Below the pieces are notes generated by a model, which saw only the letters and a program-made list of their open reading frames with translations, did not search any database and was not told the DNA's origin. Shown here piece after piece: positions 52,408 to 60,973 of a stretch of DNA of 64,000 nt. The position numbers and the translations under genes are program-made. How positions within the stretch are numbered: position 1 is the stretch's first letter; every line of letters begins with the position of its first letter. Source of the DNA: Paenibacillus sacheonensis (GTDB taxonomy: Bacteria; Bacillota; Bacilli; Paenibacillales; Paenibacillaceae); contig NZ_JAAAMU010000016.1 in assembly GCF_009909195.1 (NCBI RefSeq), forward strand, positions 62,001 to 126,000. Reading direction: 5' to 3'.

Positions 52408-53541
52408 ATGATGTGGGCGAATCGCGCCGAAGAAGCGCAGCAAGCTTTAGCGGATCTGTACTGGAATCCTTCCATCCGGCTGTATGACATCGAGATTCCT
52501 TGCCCGGACGGGGCATGCAACACGATTTTTCATTATTGGTGGATGGCGCATGCCGTAGATGCGCTCGTCGACGGTTATGACCGGACGCGGAATCCGCGAT
52601 ATGCGGCGACGCTTGCCGATCTTCACGAGGGACTGCTCGTCCGTAATGGAGGGGCATTCCCGAACGAACTGTACGATGACATGGAGTGGATGGCGATCGC
52701 TTGGCTGCGTGCCTACGAGGCGATTGGCGTCGAGGCGTACAAAGCAACCGCGCTGCTGCTGTGGGAGGACATCCAAACCGGCTGGAACGATCACATGGGC
52801 GGAGGCATTGCCTGGCAGAAATCGCAGCCGGATTACAAGAATACGCCGGCCAACGCGCCGGCAGCCATACTGGCCGCCAGGCTCTACAAGGCATTCGGTC
52901 GTCCGGAGGACCTCGCCTGGGCGCAGCGGATCTACGGCTGGATGAAGGTGAATCTCGTTAATCCCGAGAATGGCTTCGTCTGGGACGGCATGAACCGGAC
53001 CGGCGACGGCTCCATCGACAAGGACTGGAAGTTTACGTACTGCCAGGGCGTCTATATCGGCGCCGGCGTGGAGCTGTTTCGCTTGACGGGCGACAGCGTC
53101 TACCTGACCGACGCGAAGCGCACCGCGGCTGCTGCTGCGGCGGAATTGGCCGACCCGGCAAGCGGCCTGCTGCAGGACGAGGGAGACGGCGATGGCGGTC
53201 TGTTCAAGGGCATCCTCGTCCGCTATCTCGGCGAACTGGCACGCGCCGAGTCCGGCGGCACGGCTGCCGCCGTTACGGATACGGCCGCCGGCACGGATTC
53301 GAGCGCCGGATCCGGTGCGGACGCAATCACGCTGCTTGCGCTTAATGCGACGGCGTTGTGGGCGCAGGGCCGCGACCCGGAGCGCTGCGTCTTCGGCACG
53401 AATTGGGGCTCCGCGCCTGCCGAGCGCGTGACGCTCAGCGCGCAGCTGAGCGGCATCATGCTGCTCGAGCAGCTCGCGCTGCTGGAGCGCCGGGTCCCCG
53501 AGACCCCGCTCGGCGAAGCGCCAGAGCGTGAGGCGGTCTGA
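52408..53541 (+). CDS. Glycoside hydrolase family 76-like protein (alpha-1,6-mannanase type)
   Basis: Predicted alpha/alpha-barrel enzyme of 377 residues. The GH76 catalytic Asp pair is visible in ELYDDMEWMAIAWLRAYE and the family motif FTYCQGVYIGAGVELFRLTGD in the second half. GH76 enzymes cut alpha-1,6-mannan backbones of yeast and some bacterial polymers. No signal peptide is present, so it would act inside the cell on imported oligosaccharides, unusual for a depolymerase. An Ala/Gly/Ser/Thr-rich insertion (about 270-305) is present. ATG 52408 follows AGGAGA by 10 nt. Confidence 0.85.
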   Translation: MMWANRAEEAQQALADLYWNPSIRLYDIEIPCPDGACNTIFHYWWMAHAVDALVDGYDRTRNPRYAATLADLHEGLLVRNGGAFPNELYDDMEWMAIAWLRAYEAIGVEAYKATALLLWEDIQTGWNDHMGGGIAWQKSQPDYKNTPANAPAAILAARLYKAFGRPEDLAWAQRIYGWMKVNLVNPENGFVWDGMNRTGDGSIDKDWKFTYCQGVYIGAGVELFRLTGDSVYLTDAKRTAAAAAAELADPASGLLQDEGDGDGGLFKGILVRYLGELARAESGGTAAAVTDTAAGTDSSAGSGADAITLLALNATALWAQGRDPERCVFGTNWGSAPAERVTLSAQLSGIMLLEQLALLERRVPETPLGEAPEREAV

Positions 53542-53676
53542 GCCGTTTAGCATCGGAAATGGATAAGGGGCCCTGAGGGCAGATCATGGCCGCCCCTACC
53601 TCGTTCATTGCTTTACAATATGTATAGTTAATCTAATAAATAAAGTTATAATAATTAATCCCATTTAATACCATAT

Positions 53677-53706
53677 GAAAAAGCAGCTCCGGAAGCTGCT
53701 TTTTCT
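53677..53706. terminator. Intrinsic terminator
   Basis: AAAAAGCAGCTCC-GGAAGCTGCTTTTT, short stem with A- and T-runs on the two sides; lies 135 bp after the GH76-like stop. Confidence 0.82.
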
Positions 53707-53815
53707 TTTGCGCATACTCGCGGAATATGTCAGAATGTAGGAATGACGCCAAGCCGCGAACGGAAATAAGGAAGCGCTTTCCAAACCCGCGGCGTAAGAA
53801 GGAGCATAGACTGCC

Positions 53816-54304
53816 ATGATCATAAATGAACAAATTAAAGCATCCGAAGTACGGCTTACGGGCATTGACGGCGAGGATCTCGGCATCGTATCCCGAAGCG
53901 AAGCGCTTGCGCTGGCCAAGCGGCACGACGTCGACCTGGTCTGCCTCTCGCTGATGAGCAGCCCGCCCCCGTGCCGGCTGGTCAGCCGGAGTGCGGCCAA
54001 GCAGGACAGGAACGCGCAGAAGCGGGAAGAGAAGCGCAAGGCGCAGACGCCGAAAGAGAAGGAGATTCGGCTGACGCCGCATATCGAGGATCATGACTAC
54101 GACACGAAGCTGCGGCAGATCGAGAAGCTGCTGCAATCCGGTCACGCCGCCCTGCTGACGGTGCGCGCGCAGAGCAAGGAGAGCCAGCAGGCGAAGGCGC
54201 TGCTTGAGCGGCTGGTGTCCGACCTCAAGGGAAAAGGAAGTAAGGAAACGGGCATCCAGGTCAGCGGCAAAGGGGCTGCCGTCAAAATCATTCCGTCGGA
54301 ATAA
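53816..54304 (+). CDS. Divergent translation initiation factor IF-3 paralogue
   Basis: 162-residue protein with both IF-3 halves in order. N-terminal domain (1-65): IINEQIKASEVRLTGIDGE, LGIVSRSEALALA and PPPCRL match IF3-N. A charged linker (about 66-85) follows, then the C-terminal domain with KEIRLTPHIEDHDYDTKL. The usual VRFRGRE segment of IF3-C, which contacts the 30S platform, is replaced by VRAQSKES, so initiation-factor activity is doubtful. It lacks the rpmI-rplT neighbours of true infC and uses a normal ATG instead of the rare infC start codon. Probably a second, specialised ribosome-binding protein. Confidence 0.8.
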   Translation: MIINEQIKASEVRLTGIDGEDLGIVSRSEALALAKRHDVDLVCLSLMSSPPPCRLVSRSAAKQDRNAQKREEKRKAQTPKEKEIRLTPHIEDHDYDTKLRQIEKLLQSGHAALLTVRAQSKESQQAKALLERLVSDLKGKGSKETGIQVSGKGAAVKIIPSE

Positions 54305-54452
54305 AGCGGGTGCAAGAGAGAGACGCGGGCTAGACGAGCTATCGCGCGTGCACATCGGTTGCGGGCATATGGAGCAGAGTTGAGCGCAGAGGCGTGAGTT
54401 GGAAGTATTCCTTATAAAGGAATACTTTCCTTTTCATGCCTTGGCGGATTCG

Positions 54453-54499
54453 TTGACTTTGGGTAATGACTGGCATAAACTATAAACCTATCAGATAGG
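54453..54499 (+). promoter_or_regulatory. Promoter and operator of the FadR-type regulator gene
   Basis: TTGACT (54453-54458), 17 bp, TAAACT (54476-54481), then the palindrome CCTATCAGATAGG (54487-54499) covering the likely start, with an extra half-site TTGATAGG after it. The same 13-mer with one change recurs before the ABC operon at 55257, so this is the regulator's own site (autoregulation). Confidence 0.82.
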
Positions 54500-54528
54500 T
54501 TGATAGGTAAGGAGGGACATGTTGACCC

Positions 54529-55206
54529 ATGGGGAAAATTCAAAAGATCTTGGTACACGAGCAGGTCTCGCAAGAAATTCAGAACTATATTCAAGAGAAA
54601 GAACTGTCCGAGGGCGACAAGCTGCCTTCCGTCGAAGAAATGACGCAGATGTTCGGCGTCGGCCGTTCTTCGCTGCGGGAAGCGCTGCGCTATTTGGAAG
54701 CGATGGATATCATCCAGGTAGAGAATGGCAAGGGGATTTTCGTCCGCGACGTGAATACGTATCGCTTTATGGGAAAAGTTAAGATCGAGCAGGAACGCAA
54801 CTTTTTGCTTCATACGCTCGAGGTTCGAAGAGCGCTCGAGGGACAGATTATCCGACTGGCGTCCAAACGAATCACCGATAAGCAGATCGCGGAACTCGAA
54901 GTATGCCTGGAGGAATACCGCAAGCTGAAGGAAGCCGGCAAGGACACGTCCAAGACCGATCTGGCGTTCCATCAGTCGATCATAAAGGCGGCGGGCAATC
55001 CGGTACTGGAGACGGTTATGGACTCTTTCGCCGGTCTTTACGAGAAGTTTTTTAACGATCCGCTGGGCAACAAGCAGCTGTTCGACGAGACGTATCCCTT
55101 TCACATCACGATGTTCGATGCGATCAAAGCGCATGATACGGAGAATGCCATGGAAGAGTTTTACAAGATGATGGACTGTATCGAAGCCAAAATTAAAAGC
55201 GTCTAG
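54529..55206 (+). CDS. FadR-subfamily GntR transcriptional regulator (FCD domain)
   Basis: Regulator of 225 residues: GntR winged helix (about 8-78, DKLPSVEEMTQMFGVGRSSLREALRYLEAMDIIQV) and an all-helical FCD effector domain (about 85-220) with the metal/ligand residues in TDLAFHQSIIKAAGN and YPFHITMFDAI. FCD regulators respond to small organic acids or amino acid-like ligands. ATG 54529 follows AAGGAGGGA. It lies 100 bp upstream of, and codirectional with, the ABC transporter/PLP operon whose promoter carries the same operator. Confidence 0.93.
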   Translation: MGKIQKILVHEQVSQEIQNYIQEKELSEGDKLPSVEEMTQMFGVGRSSLREALRYLEAMDIIQVENGKGIFVRDVNTYRFMGKVKIEQERNFLLHTLEVRRALEGQIIRLASKRITDKQIAELEVCLEEYRKLKEAGKDTSKTDLAFHQSIIKAAGNPVLETVMDSFAGLYEKFFNDPLGNKQLFDETYPFHITMFDAIKAHDTENAMEEFYKMMDCIEAKIKSV

Positions 55207-55223
55207 AAGCGGCGTTTTTTATA

Positions 55224-55269
55224 TTGACAGCCGATAGCGCTTTCAATATAATCAAACCTATCAGACAGG
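55224..55269 (+). promoter_or_regulatory. Consensus promoter with cre site and FadR-type operator
   Basis: TTGACA (55224-55229), 17 bp, TATAAT (55247-55252): both hexamers are perfect. The spacer holds a cre-like site (55232-55245, reverse strand TGAAAGCGCTATCG, one mismatch) and CCTATCAGACAGG (55257-55269) covers the start point. A very strong promoter held down by two repressors. Confidence 0.9.
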
Positions 55270-55306
55270 ATGACTGTATGATACATCCAGACAGGGGGAA
55301 AGAAAT

Positions 55307-56623
55307 ATGACAACGCGCAATAAGGTTTCGGCTTTGGTGTTATGCGGTGCGCTGACTGCCGGATTACTGGCGGGCTGCGGCAGCAAGAATGACTCGACGA
55401 ACGAAGGTAATGGCGGCGGACAAGTGACGCTTCGAATGATCGAAAGCTTGACCAGTCCAGCACGGACAGAACTGCTTAAAGCTTCCATTGAGAAGTTTGA
55501 GACTGCAAACCCCAACATTAAGGTGGACCTGATTTCGCCCCCTTTCGACCAAGCGGACAACAAGATTCGTACGATGCTCGGAGCCAAGGAAGACCTGGAC
55601 GTCATCGAAGCACGTGATCTTAACGTCTCTGAATATGTGAATAACGGGTTTATCGACCCCCTTAATACGTTTGCCGACTCCTGGTCGGATTATGCTTCGG
55701 TTAGCGCAATCGCGAAATCGCTCGGCTCCGTCGGCGACAAACTGTATTTCGTGCCGAACGGCCTCTACGAGCGCCAACTGTTCTACCGCGCGGACTGGTT
55801 CAAGGAACTGGGCTTGACGCCGCCGAAGACGTGGGAAGAACTGTATGAAACGGGCAAGAAACTGACGGATCCGTCCAAAAACCGTTTCGGCTTCTCCTTC
55901 CGCGGAGCATCGGGTTCCAACGGCACGACCGACGCGATCACGCTGGCTTACAACGGCGACAACGTCAACCTGGAAGATTCGATGTTCACGAAGGACGGCA
56001 AGAGCATCTACTCCACGCCGGAAGGCAAACAAGCGATGGAGCTGTACCTCAAGCTGTACAAAGACACTTCCCCGCCGGATTCCGTGAACTGGGGCTTCCA
56101 AGAGCAAGTGCAGGCATTCACGTCCGGCGTAACGGGCATGCTGCTGCAGGATCCGGACGTTATCCAATCGCTGACGGAGAAGATGGCCGAAGGCACGTGG
56201 GCGACGGCTCCGCTGCAAGCCGGTCCCGGCGGCAAAGCGCTGCTCGCCGCAGGCGGCGCAGGCTGGGCCATTCCTTCCGATTCCAAGCATAAAGAAGAAG
56301 CTTGGAAGCTGATCTCGTTCCTCTCGAGCCCGGCGGAGAACACGGAGTTCTCGAAGAAATTCGGTCTTATTCCGATCCACACGTCCGCTACGGAAGACGA
56401 ATTCTTCAAATCCGGTCCGTACAAGACGCTGCTCGACATGAGCAACGATTCGGCGCATTTCGTGAACTTCAAACCGCCGTTCCAATATCCTGGCAACGGA
56501 CAATGGGGTCAGCTGGTGCAGGATTCGGGTCAATCGCTGCTGCTCGGCCAAACGTCTTTGGACGATACCCTGAAGAAATGGGCCGATTTCTGGGACAAGC
56601 AGAAAGCGGAACTGAAGAAGTAA
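55307..56623 (+). CDS. Sugar ABC transporter substrate-binding lipoprotein (family 1)
   Basis: Receptor of 438 residues. Lipobox LLAGC, short linker (unlike the long Asn-rich linkers of other receptors here), then SBP_bac_1 fold with VTLRMIESLTSPARTELLKASIEKFE, DVIEARDLNVSEYVNNGFIDPL and the WAIPSDSKHKEEAWKLISFL segment. GGGGGAAAG precedes the ATG. First gene of a four-gene operon with two permeases and a PLP enzyme. The ligand may be a sugar or a sugar-amino compound, given the last gene (inference). Confidence 0.92.
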   Translation: MTTRNKVSALVLCGALTAGLLAGCGSKNDSTNEGNGGGQVTLRMIESLTSPARTELLKASIEKFETANPNIKVDLISPPFDQADNKIRTMLGAKEDLDVIEARDLNVSEYVNNGFIDPLNTFADSWSDYASVSAIAKSLGSVGDKLYFVPNGLYERQLFYRADWFKELGLTPPKTWEELYETGKKLTDPSKNRFGFSFRGASGSNGTTDAITLAYNGDNVNLEDSMFTKDGKSIYSTPEGKQAMELYLKLYKDTSPPDSVNWGFQEQVQAFTSGVTGMLLQDPDVIQSLTEKMAEGTWATAPLQAGPGGKALLAAGGAGWAIPSDSKHKEEAWKLISFLSSPAENTEFSKKFGLIPIHTSATEDEFFKSGPYKTLLDMSNDSAHFVNFKPPFQYPGNGQWGQLVQDSGQSLLLGQTSLDDTLKKWADFWDKQKAELKK

Positions 56624-56695
56624 AACGTGAGTCAATGATTAAGGAGGGCGGCGCTGGCCGCCCTTACTACATTCAAGAAGCAAGGCGGTGCATGT

Positions 56696-57577
56696 ATGAA
56701 CAACAAGAAGGTTTTTATTCTATCGGGGTTGCTCCCCGCCTTGGCGCTAATTCTGGCGTTCACGTATTATCCGTTTCTGAAAGGGATCATCATGGCTTTT
56801 CAGGATTACAAGCTGTTCGATCTCCGGAATGTCCATTTCGTCGGTCTGGATAACTTCAAGGCTGCTTTCAAGGATCCGAAATTTTTCACCGCGCTGAAAA
56901 ACAGCGGCTACTGGGTGTTCTGCTCGCTTATTCTTCAATTCGTCTTCGGTCTCGCGCTTGCGCTGCTCCTGAGAAAGCCGTTCAGAGGCAGAGGTATTTT
57001 CCAAGGCTTCGCGTTCTATTCATGGGCGCTGTCGGGCTTCCTGATCGGGATGATCTGGAAGTGGATGTTCAATTCGCAAATCGGCGTCATCAACGATCTT
57101 CTGCTGCGCTTGCACATCATCGACGAACGGATCGGCTTTCTGTCGAATCCGAAGTGGGCGATGATGTCCGTCATTATTGCCAACGTGTGGTACGGCATCG
57201 CGTTCTTCGCGATCATGCTGCTGGCGGCCCTGCAATCCGTGCCTGCCGATCTGTACGAAGCAGCCGACATGGACGGGGCGACGGGCATTCGCAAGCTGTG
57301 GAACGTGACGCTTCCCTATATTCTGCCGACGATCATCGCCACGACGCTTCTGCGGGCGATCTGGATCTTCAACGATCCGAGTCTTATCTATGGATTAACG
57401 AACGGCGGTCCGGCCGGCAGCACGCATATCCTGTCTTCCCTGATGCTGGACAAGATCATCTATGCCGGGGATTACGGCGCAGCTTCCGCGATCGGGGTCA
57501 TCATGATCGCCCTGCTGCTCTTGTATACGATTTTCTTCCTGACCGTCACCAAGGCGGAGAAAGTGGGTGACTTCTAA
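56696..57577 (+). CDS. Sugar ABC transporter permease (MalF/UgpA type)
   Basis: Membrane subunit of 293 residues, six predicted helices, EAA loop YEAADMDGATGIRKLWNVTLPYI. N-terminal LSGLLPALALILAFTYYPFLKG is typical. The ATG follows GCAAGGCGG. Its stop overlaps the start of the next permease by one base (TAATG). Confidence 0.94.
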   Translation: MNNKKVFILSGLLPALALILAFTYYPFLKGIIMAFQDYKLFDLRNVHFVGLDNFKAAFKDPKFFTALKNSGYWVFCSLILQFVFGLALALLLRKPFRGRGIFQGFAFYSWALSGFLIGMIWKWMFNSQIGVINDLLLRLHIIDERIGFLSNPKWAMMSVIIANVWYGIAFFAIMLLAALQSVPADLYEAADMDGATGIRKLWNVTLPYILPTIIATTLLRAIWIFNDPSLIYGLTNGGPAGSTHILSSLMLDKIIYAGDYGAASAIGVIMIALLLLYTIFFLTVTKAEKVGDF

Positions 57578-58404
57578 TGAAGCAGCGTTTAGGAACGGGG
57601 TTCAAAGTTTTGTTTTTGGGCATCTACCTGATCGTTATGGTGTTCCCGCTTTATTGGATCGTCATCACGTCGCTGAAGCCGCAGAAGGATATCTTCACCT
57701 TCCCGCTGCGTTACTGGCCGAAGCAGTTCACCATGGACAATTACGTGAATATTTTCAAAATCTCGAAATTCCATATTTATATCGGCAACAGCTTGATCGT
57801 GTCCATCGCGGCGGCTTTTATCGTCATTATTATTTCCGTGCTTAGCGCTTATGTGCTGGCTCGCTACAAGTTCCGCGGTCACGGGCAGGTCATGCTGGCG
57901 TTCTTCTTGACGCAGATGCTGCCGGGCTTCATCTCGCTCGCGCCGCTGTATCTGATGATGAGCCATATGGACCTGCTGAACACGCGGTACTCGCTCGTCC
58001 TGATGTACACCGTCGGGCTGATTCCGTTCTCGACGATCATGCTGCGCGGATTCTTCCAACGGATCCCGGGAAGCCTGGAAGAAGCGGCGATGATCGACGG
58101 GTGTTCGCGCTGGTCGGCATTGCTGCGGGTCATCATTCCCGTCATGCTGCCGGGCATCGCGTCGACGTTCATTTTCGCCTTCGTGCAGAACTGGAACGAG
58201 CTGTTCCTGGCCGTCATGTTCATCGATGACGAATCGATGAAGACGCTGCCCGTCGCGATGAATTCGTTCATTCTGAAATTCGACGTGGACTGGGGCGCGA
58301 TGTCGGCGGGAGCGGTCCTGTCCATCATTCCGACCATTTTCATCTTCGCGATAGCGCAGCGCTTCATCGTGGAAGGATTGACGCAAGGAGCAGAAAAAGG
58401 ATGA
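57577..58404 (+). CDS. Sugar ABC transporter permease (MalG/UgpE type)
   Basis: Second membrane subunit, 275 residues, six predicted helices, EAA loop EEAAMIDGCSRWSALLRVIIPVMLPG. Coupled to the previous gene by TAATG and to the next by ATGA overlap, so the permeases and the PLP enzyme are translated as a unit. No ATPase gene is present; a shared MsmX-type ATPase is assumed. Confidence 0.94.
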   Translation: MKQRLGTGFKVLFLGIYLIVMVFPLYWIVITSLKPQKDIFTFPLRYWPKQFTMDNYVNIFKISKFHIYIGNSLIVSIAAAFIVIIISVLSAYVLARYKFRGHGQVMLAFFLTQMLPGFISLAPLYLMMSHMDLLNTRYSLVLMYTVGLIPFSTIMLRGFFQRIPGSLEEAAMIDGCSRWSALLRVIIPVMLPGIASTFIFAFVQNWNELFLAVMFIDDESMKTLPVAMNSFILKFDVDWGAMSAGAVLSIIPTIFIFAIAQRFIVEGLTQGAEKG

Positions 58405-59603
58405 GCCAGCCAAACAACAAGAATCAACAGAACAGCAAAGTGCCGCTCGAGGAGCGATTTACCCAAACCGCGTACGATGCCTTGGACACCAGGCATCACG
58501 GCGCGATTCACGTGCCGATCTATCAGAACAGCCTGTTCGCGTTCGAAACGTACGAGGCTTTCGAACATGCATTCAAGGATCTGATGCACAACCATATTTA
58601 TTCCCGGGGCAATAATCCGACCGTCTCGTATTTGGAGCAGAAGCTTGCGGAATTGGAAGGAGCCGAAGAGGCCAAGTGCTTCGCCTCCGGCATGGGCGCG
58701 ATCTCCGCGTCCATCCTGTCCTGCGTCGGGCAGGGCGATCATACCGTATGCGTCGATCAAGCCTACGGGCCGACGAAGGAGCTGCTCTCCTTATATATGA
58801 GCCGCTTCGGCGTGGAGACGACGTTCGTCGACGGCAGGTTCATCGATAACATCCGCGAGGCGGCTCGTCCGAACACGAAGCTGATCTACCTGGAAAGCCC
58901 GACGACGATGTACTTCGAGCTGCAGGATTTGCAGGCGTGCGCGGCATACGCGCGGAGCATCGGCGCCCGGACGATCATCGACGGGACTTGGGCGACGCCG
59001 CTGTACCAGAATCCGCTGGCGCTGGGCGTCGATCTCGTCGTGCATTCCATTACCAAATACATCGGCGGCCACAGCGACTGCGTCGGCGGCGTCGTGCTCG
59101 GCTCCCGCGAGCTGGTCGGGCGGATCGGCAATCAGGAGTACATGCTGCTCGGAGCGATCATGACGCCTCAGACCGCCGCGCTGGTGTCCAAGGGACTGCG
59201 GACGCTGCCTCTGCGCATGGAACGTCATGAATCAAGCGGTCTTGCCGTCGCGGAGCATGTTCGCACGCTGCCGTTCGTGCGCCGCGTCAACCATCCCGGC
59301 CTGCCGTCCCATCCGCAGCATGACCTGGCCGTCAGCCAAATGTCCGGCAGCAGCAGCCTGTTCTCGTTCGTTGCGGACGCGCCGCTCCAGACGATGAAGG
59401 CTTGGGCCGACGAGCTGAAATATTTCAAGATCGGCGTCAGCTGGGGCGGATTCGAGAGTCTCGTCACCGTTAATCCGGTAAGCGAGCATTCCGAAGACGG
59501 CTGCATCGTTCGGTTGTATGTCGGACTCGAGAGCCCGCAGGATTTGATCGCGGATATCAATCGGGCAGCAGCGGCGCTCTCGCTGAACGTGGTTTCTACC
59601 TAG
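58401..59603 (+). CDS. Cys/Met metabolism PLP-dependent enzyme (cystathionine gamma-synthase/lyase fold)
   Basis: Enzyme of 400 residues in the trans-sulfuration family, catalysing elimination or replacement at the beta or gamma carbon of amino acids. Visible: HVPIYQNSLFAFETYE, the PLP-phosphate motif YSRGNNPT, FASGMGAISASI, LIYLESPTT, and SITKYIGGHSD with Lys219 as the Schiff-base lysine. Its start codon lies within the preceding permease gene (ATGA), so it belongs to the transporter operon. That link implies its substrate is imported by the transporter. Specificity (lyase, synthase, methionine gamma-lyase) cannot be told. Confidence 0.92.
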   Translation: MSQPNNKNQQNSKVPLEERFTQTAYDALDTRHHGAIHVPIYQNSLFAFETYEAFEHAFKDLMHNHIYSRGNNPTVSYLEQKLAELEGAEEAKCFASGMGAISASILSCVGQGDHTVCVDQAYGPTKELLSLYMSRFGVETTFVDGRFIDNIREAARPNTKLIYLESPTTMYFELQDLQACAAYARSIGARTIIDGTWATPLYQNPLALGVDLVVHSITKYIGGHSDCVGGVVLGSRELVGRIGNQEYMLLGAIMTPQTAALVSKGLRTLPLRMERHESSGLAVAEHVRTLPFVRRVNHPGLPSHPQHDLAVSQMSGSSSLFSFVADAPLQTMKAWADELKYFKIGVSWGGFESLVTVNPVSEHSEDGCIVRLYVGLESPQDLIADINRAAAALSLNVVST

Positions 59604-59605
59604 CG

Positions 59606-59662
59606 CGCAGCAAACCGCCCTCCGCAAGCCAAAAGGCTTGAAGCGGAGGGCGGTTTGCTGCG
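59606..59662. terminator. Long perfect hairpin between convergent genes
   Basis: 20-bp perfect inverted repeat CGCAGCAAACCGCCCTCCGC with its complement at 59643-59662, and an inner AAGCC-AAAA-GGCTT stem. There is no T-run on either side, so factor-aided termination or mRNA 3'-end protection is likely for the PLP gene (+) and the small gene at 59665 (-). Confidence 0.75.
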
Positions 59663-59664
59663 TA

Positions 59665-59934
59665 TTAATAGGAATGCCGGTCGTGACGCTGCCGCAGCTC
59701 GGTCGAATCGGTTTGACGGTCGGGTTCGTCCGTCTCGTTCAGATCGTCCATGGCGTCGCTGCTCTCATGGCCGTCAAATGTATGCTGGACCTTATCGACG
59801 ATTTCGCCGACCGCATCGCTGACCATATCGATCGGTCCGAAGCTCTCGTGGTCTTTCGGCGTATTGATGCCGGCCGCGGTGTTCGAGGTCTCGTTGTACA
59901 TTTCGTCGTAGCCGTCCTTGTTTTTCTTCTTCAT
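59665..59934 (-). CDS. Hypothetical small acidic protein, 89 residues
   Basis: Hydrophilic protein starting MKKKNKDGYDEMYNE, rich in Asp, Glu, Asn, Ser and Thr with a single amphipathic stretch (DMVSDAVGEIVDKVQHTF). No domain recognised; composition resembles small stress or spore-associated proteins but that is only an impression. The ATG (59932-59934) has AAAGGCGG upstream. An in-frame extension to 59985 overlaps that site. Confidence 0.65.
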   Translation of the reverse strand: MKKKNKDGYDEMYNETSNTAAGINTPKDHESFGPIDMVSDAVGEIVDKVQHTFDGHESSDAMDDLNETDEPDRQTDSTELRQRHDRHSY

Positions 59935-60245
59935 GGTTACACCGCCTTTCTGCACCAGTTCGCTTGGATAACAGTGCCAATGCATCGTTTATATATTACC
60001 CCGCAGGCACGAATTACACTCAGCCGGGTTCGCCCGGCCGATTCGGTTATCCGTTATGTCCGTCGATTGGCAGCGCTATCAATCGTTCTTGAACTTCTGC
60101 CGAACTTCGGGCATATCCGGACGAGAAAGCGCGTATGTTTTACCCACGTCCCTCGTTTTGCAAACGGATACGTGGGATTTTGGCCTTATGCATGCGGCTA
60201 TGGTATAATCACAGGCAATTCTATTACCGATATCCGGAGGCGATT
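59935..60245. promoter_or_regulatory. Divergent intergenic region with a plus-strand promoter
   Basis: Contains TATAAT (60204-60209, extended as GGTATAAT) with TTGGCC 18 bp upstream, a plausible promoter for the gene at 60246. Nothing else recognised; a frame from 60135 lacks a ribosome site. Confidence 0.5.
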
Positions 60246-60752
60246 ATGCTCAGTTTCGATCAGAAGCTTGCGATTTTGGAGTCCTTTCCCGAGCTTAGCC
60301 GGAAGGACGTGTCGCTTGGCCGCGTCAATTATCAGTACGAGGGAAGTCTGTACGATAAGAAGAACGTTGCCTTCCACCTGCATCCCAACGGCAATGGATT
60401 CGTCTATGCCGGCAGCTTGAGCGGTTACGATACGGACGACAAGGGATTCGTGAATATTCGCGATTACGATGAGGCGGCGCTGCGCGAACTCGTAACGGAA
60501 TCCATTCGGCTGCTGTCCGTCCGCGAGCCGGAGCCGGTTGCCGCGTCGAAGAAGGCGTCCTCTTCCGCTGCGGGCGTCAGCAAAGGTAAAGGCAATGTAT
60601 CGGTGTGGCACGGCGCCGACAAACAGACGCTGACCTTGAAGCACGAGGATGATCTGTGGTACGTGTATGCAGGGCCTAACCTGGAGATGGTGCTCGAAAC
60701 GTACGAGGAAGCGGAGCAATATTTGCACGAGGAAGGATTCTTCCTCGTATAA
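60246..60752 (+). CDS. Hypothetical protein, 168 residues
   Basis: Soluble protein with two similar beta-rich halves separated by an Ala/Ser/Lys linker (about 100-117): residues 20-75 contain VSLGRVNYQYEGSLYDKKNVAFHLHPNGNGFVYAG and residues 120-165 contain DLWYVYAGPNLEMVLETYEEAEQYL. Family not recognised. ATG 60246 follows CGGAGGCG. Has its own promoter and terminator. Confidence 0.75.
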   Translation: MLSFDQKLAILESFPELSRKDVSLGRVNYQYEGSLYDKKNVAFHLHPNGNGFVYAGSLSGYDTDDKGFVNIRDYDEAALRELVTESIRLLSVREPEPVAASKKASSSAAGVSKGKGNVSVWHGADKQTLTLKHEDDLWYVYAGPNLEMVLETYEEAEQYLHEEGFFLV

Positions 60753-60773
60753 AGAAGCCGTGAGACTCGCCAA

Positions 60774-60817
60774 AGCCCGATTCCCCGTTCGATGACGGAC
60801 GAGGGGACCGGGCTTTT
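60774..60817 (+). terminator. Intrinsic terminator
   Basis: AGCCCGATTCCCC ... GGGGACCGGGCTTTTT, 11-bp interrupted stem with five T residues; follows the 168-residue hypothetical gene. Confidence 0.88.
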
Positions 60818-60973
60818 TGCTGCGCGCGCAGCTGGTCGGTCAACGTGCCCCTGTAGACGTGTCCGGGCCTCGTTCTTGTGTGATTTTGAACCCCATATCG
60901 CATGGCCTGGCTGCTGTCGAGGACGGAATCCCGCGGTATAATGAGGGTATTCCCAAGCTGGAGAGAGGATGTC

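Noticed and set aside
53770-53782. GGAAGCGCTTTCC upstream of the IF3-like gene as a cre site
   Set aside because: It is palindromic but the spacing of the TG and CG blocks does not fit the cre consensus well, and IF3-like genes are not usual CcpA targets.
53633-54355. 240-codon minus-strand frame opposite the IF3-like gene
   Set aside because: Antisense shadow running through an intrinsic terminator; no domain recognised.
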